Source: Phlegmacium glaucopus (taxonomy: Eukaryota > Basidiomycota > Agaricomycetes > Agaricales > Cortinariaceae). From it: a stretch of 21,483 bases of DNA. The notes beneath the pieces were generated by a model. The model worked only from the letters and a program-made list of their open reading frames with translations, did not search any database and was not told where the DNA came from. How positions within the stretch are numbered: position 1 is the stretch's first letter; every line of letters begins with the position of its first letter. The position numbers and the translations under genes are program-made. Where the stretch lies: contig MU130098.1 in the NCBI GenBank assembly GCA_015039465.1, positions 917-22,399 on the forward strand. Direction: 5' to 3'. This document shows, piece after piece, positions 19,101 through 21,483 of the stretch.

Positions 19101-20759
19101 CCTTCACAGAGTGAAGTAGGTTTTCGTAGCATCCTCACCAATATGTCCCATACGATGATGCCATAGGTCCATCGATTCGGTAACTTTGCTGAAGAAAGCA
19201 GTTTCGATGGGGTGAATCCCCGGTGCGGGAATAAACTCAACATTTACGAAGAAGAGCTTATTTTGTTGAGTACCCTCATATATGTCTTCCCTTGAACCGT
19301 CATTCATCTTTCTAGTTATCACAAACTTCCCATCCTCGAAGATACATCCCACCTTACTACCGCTTGCAGTCATTCTCCCGACTGACAGAAGATTTACGCA
19401 TGCGTTGGGAGCATGAAGACAATCGCGAAGCTTTACAACTGTTGTCTTGCCTCTCAGAACGAAACGCACAAGGCAGTCACCGCTTGCCATGGTCTGTAGT
19501 ATTCCATGATTAGCGGTGGTCATGTCTTGAGCCTGGGTCACTTCGTAGGACCAAAAGACTCTTCGGTCTTTGAGCAAGTGAGACGACGTTCCGGAATCCA
19601 GGAGATTCGCAAGATTTTGTTTGGAGAAGAATCCTGCAAAATTGGCAGCGGTAGGATCGTAGTCAATTGAGGCATTTGACACTTCATTAACATGCATAGT
19701 TGTATCATCTGTTGCAGGTGCAATATAGCAAGGATCAAATAGCATGCAAGATAAGTCACCCATGTAGGTGTTATCGGCATTTGGTGCGGTCACTGCCCTG
19801 ACAAGACTAGAGACGGAAGATGAGGCGACATGATCAGGGGAAATTAATGAAGTCGAAGCGGCGGCCATTTCAGGTGATGCTTTAGCTTTCCCTTTTGATT
19901 TCGATGGCTGACCCTTCCCTTCCATTCCTCCACCTTTGGCGAAACAATGGTCTCTGTCATGCGATTTTCCTCCGCAGTTCGAACACAGAACGCCTGAAGG
20001 GTTCTTGTCATGTTTTCGGATTGAATCTCCTGCATGATTGCAATATTCGGATCCTGGACCAGATTTCGAAGGTCTCGAAGACTCAATACACTGGCATTCA
20101 ACAACTAACCGGTTGATGATCCGATTCAGTAGAGTGTCGGGAGCAGCAGGAACGACGGCAGTGGATTGACTATCAGCGAAGTCTTGGTTGATCTGCGTGA
20201 GGAGCATTTGAAAATGTGGCCAGGAACCATTCGAGGGAAGTCCTCGAATAATAGAATGAACCATCTCATATTCGGAGTAAGGTACGTTCATTTCAATGAA
20301 ACGTATACGACCGGTTTTGAATTCTCCAAGGTATCTTTCTAGATCGCAATGATCTTTGAGTCTCACGTTTGACAAACGATCCCGAAGATCAAGTTGCAAC
20401 ATGACATCTTTTCGACTATAGAGATCCTTCAAAGTTTCCCAGACACTCCAAGCAGTAACCACAACACCGTGAGGCAATAGTGATAAAGTGACGGGAGTTA
20501 TGCGTCTCTCTACTATAGTACGTGCTTTTGAATCAGATTTCCACCATTCGCGAAATGCAGCGATGTCATCTGCAGTCGAGAGCGGGGTAGGAAGGGGGGG
20601 CTGAGGTTCAATTGGAAATGGCGAGTAAATATTTGCATCGCCTTCTACGTGACCCCAGTAGCCTTCCCCTTGAAGAACTTGACTGATTCCTCGTTTCCAG
20701 GTCTCATAATTGGACGGTCCAACAAGTAGCTCTATATGGTCAAGTTTGATGGTTGACAT
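16138..20759 (-). pseudogene. gag-pol: Copia 2 Gag-Pol polyprotein with three lesions
   Basis: The start is ATG 20759 (MSTIKLDHIELLVGPSNYETW). Order on the minus strand: capsid region; CCHC knuckle CSNCGGKSHDRDHC (about 19944-19986); aspartic protease DSG (about 19592-19600); GAG-pre-integrase WHHRMGHIGED and CEPCIIGKHSR; integrase core with GFLDDFSD, RVDGGGEL and an NGKMERV stretch; then RT, with YVDD-type catalytic residues read as HVDDG (VDD at 17092-17100); then RNase H with LSDADWAG, LSTTEAEYVALTRA, TDNNGAKCL and KHIDIRYHF. Lesions: a one-base frameshift near 19115-19126 between WHHRMGHIGED and the GVAFPPGDKLSK stretch; an in-frame TGA at 18051-18049; an in-frame TGA at 16710-16708. Frames on either side of both TGA codons are the same. 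The length without lesions (about 1,540 codons) is usual for copia. Confidence 0.93.
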
Positions 20760-20976
20760 GATGGAAAGTGATTATATGCGCGAAATTGTTGACAGAATAT
20801 GAAAACAGAAGCGTAGAGTGGTCTTAATAGACTCGAGGAATTGTTGACAGAGAATGCAAACAAGTTGAATATAAGCACGAAATGTGAACAGACAGAAGCT
20901 ATCTGATTCGAGCGAGTTGTTCTAAGCGACCTCGCCTAGACTTTATGATTGATTATGTTGCTTGAATTATCAAGCG

Positions 20977-20988
20977 GGGCCCATAACC
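20977..20988 (-). promoter_or_regulatory. Copia 2 primer binding site
   Basis: On the minus strand GGTTATGGGCCC follows the 5' LTR without a gap and is identical to the site in copia 1. The leader between it and the gag ATG (20760-20976) has no other recognised feature. Confidence 0.85.
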
Positions 20989-21291
20989 TGTTAAAGTCTA
21001 GATGAGAGGTCTCAGTGTTAGCGTCAATGAGACGTAGAACAACTATGTTATTATGTACCTAGATGAGAGGTCTAGGTAATAATGACAAGATGTAAGTCAT
21101 GGTAATGTTGTACAGTTAAAGTAGTGATCTTACCTCAGTGTTAGCGTCAATGAGACGTAGAACAACTGAGGATAAGATATAGACAAGAACGGGCTTCATA
21201 TAGCAAATCTAAAGTGTCTACACAAACAAACAGAGGAGAGGTGGCGCGACGCGAAACGAGACATGTGATGAGAGAAAAGCGAATGTGAACA
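20989..21291 (-). repeat. Copia 2 5' LTR (303 bp)
   Basis: It matches 15828-16130 except at two positions, GACAAGAAC versus GACGAGAAC and ACACAAACA versus ACACGAACA. It is followed on the right by the target duplication CTTTT at 21292-21296. It carries the same 34-bp internal direct repeat. It should hold the element's promoter; I did not identify a certain TATA box. Confidence 0.95.
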
Positions 21292-21354
21292 CTTTTTAGT
21301 GTCCTTGACGAAGACTTCTGATTGGCTCATTCTCCACTTCCCATTTTATGAACC

Positions 21355-21483
21355 TGTTAAGTTCGAGAACTCTGTTCCGGAGTTTCGGACGGAGTCACGG
21401 AAAGGATAGGACTTAGCCTCAGCTTATGTGCTGTGCTACCCAGAACCTTCGTGTCCTAGATTTCGGAGTAAGACGGAGCGGAG
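21355..21483 (-). repeat. Gypsy LTR fragment related to 1826-2385
   Basis: It starts TGTTAAG at 21355 (minus-strand LTR end TTAACA), as does the LTR at 1826. It shares the block GCCTCAGC...TGTGCTGTGC...CCCAG, then GTGTCCTA and ATTTCGG, with about 1890-1945, in the same orientation and order. It runs off the window. Bases 21297-21354 would be the element interior just after that LTR, cut by the copia 2 insertion, and include GGTTCATAAAATGG on the minus strand, next to the LTR. Confidence 0.55.

Larger units (their letters stand above)
15828..21291 (-). mobile_element. Copia-type LTR retrotransposon 2, nearly full length
   Basis: This is a 5,464-bp element with 303-bp LTRs at 15828-16130 and 20989-21291 and 5-base target duplications CTTTT (15823-15827 and 21292-21296). 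On the minus strand the order is 5' LTR, primer binding site, gag, protease, integrase, RT, RNase H, polypurine tract, 3' LTR, which is the copia order. The LTRs differ at two of 303 positions, so the insertion is recent. One frameshift and two stop codons have already inactivated the polyprotein frame. Confidence 0.95.

Overview
The window is repeat-rich nuclear DNA of a filamentous fungus, most likely an Agaricomycete (mushroom-forming basidiomycete). The signs are short 50-80 nt introns, a small intron-containing secreted cysteine-rich protein gene, multi-pass membrane protein genes without an obvious named family, and nested copia, gypsy and hAT transposons. No rRNA, tRNA, CRISPR or prokaryotic feature was seen.

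Layout: 1-2385 is the 5' part of a decayed gypsy-type LTR retrotransposon on the minus strand (hairpin-rich spacer, gag with stop codons, LTR). 2386-4099 and 10524-10800 are two halves of one hAT transposase relic. They are split by a non-autonomous hAT element (4100-10515, 8-bp target duplication CTCTGTGT), which itself carries a copia retrotransposon (4969-10360, 5-bp target duplication CAGGA). 10968-13586 holds an unrecognised gene relic, a membrane-protein relic, an apparently intact three-exon gene for a secreted 12-cysteine protein (12128-12578, minus) and a tandem duplication. 13587-15228 (minus) is a multi-pass membrane protein gene whose intron is hit by a 640-bp hAT-type MITE. 15828-21291 is a second, nearly full-length copia element on the minus strand, with 303-bp LTRs that differ at two positions. 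The window ends in a gypsy LTR fragment related to the one at 1826-2385.

The outstanding observation is 6526-10172. As written it has no homology on either strand, but read backwards WITHOUT complementing it is an ordinary copia element: end of gag, protease (DSG), integrase (HHCC and DDE), reverse transcriptase, RNase H, polypurine tract and the first 128 bases of the 3' LTR. At 10172/10173 the mirrored LTR joins base-exactly to the rest of the LTR in normal orientation. On the left a run of exactly 25 A precedes it, and its gag end repeats 257 bases already present in normal orientation at 6244-6500. All eight differences between those two copies are CpG transitions in the backward reading. 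So the segment evolved as normal DNA and was turned end-for-end afterwards. No known DNA transaction makes a parallel-polarity inversion, so a gap-filling or contig-extension error that pasted a leftward extension in walking order is by far the likeliest cause. It would be invisible to standard searches, which test only the forward and reverse-complement readings.

Only two loci look like ordinary host genes (12128-12578 and 13587-15228), and the second seems damaged. The rest is transposon strata: hAT gene, then non-autonomous hAT, then copia 1; and separately host or gypsy sequence, then copia 2.
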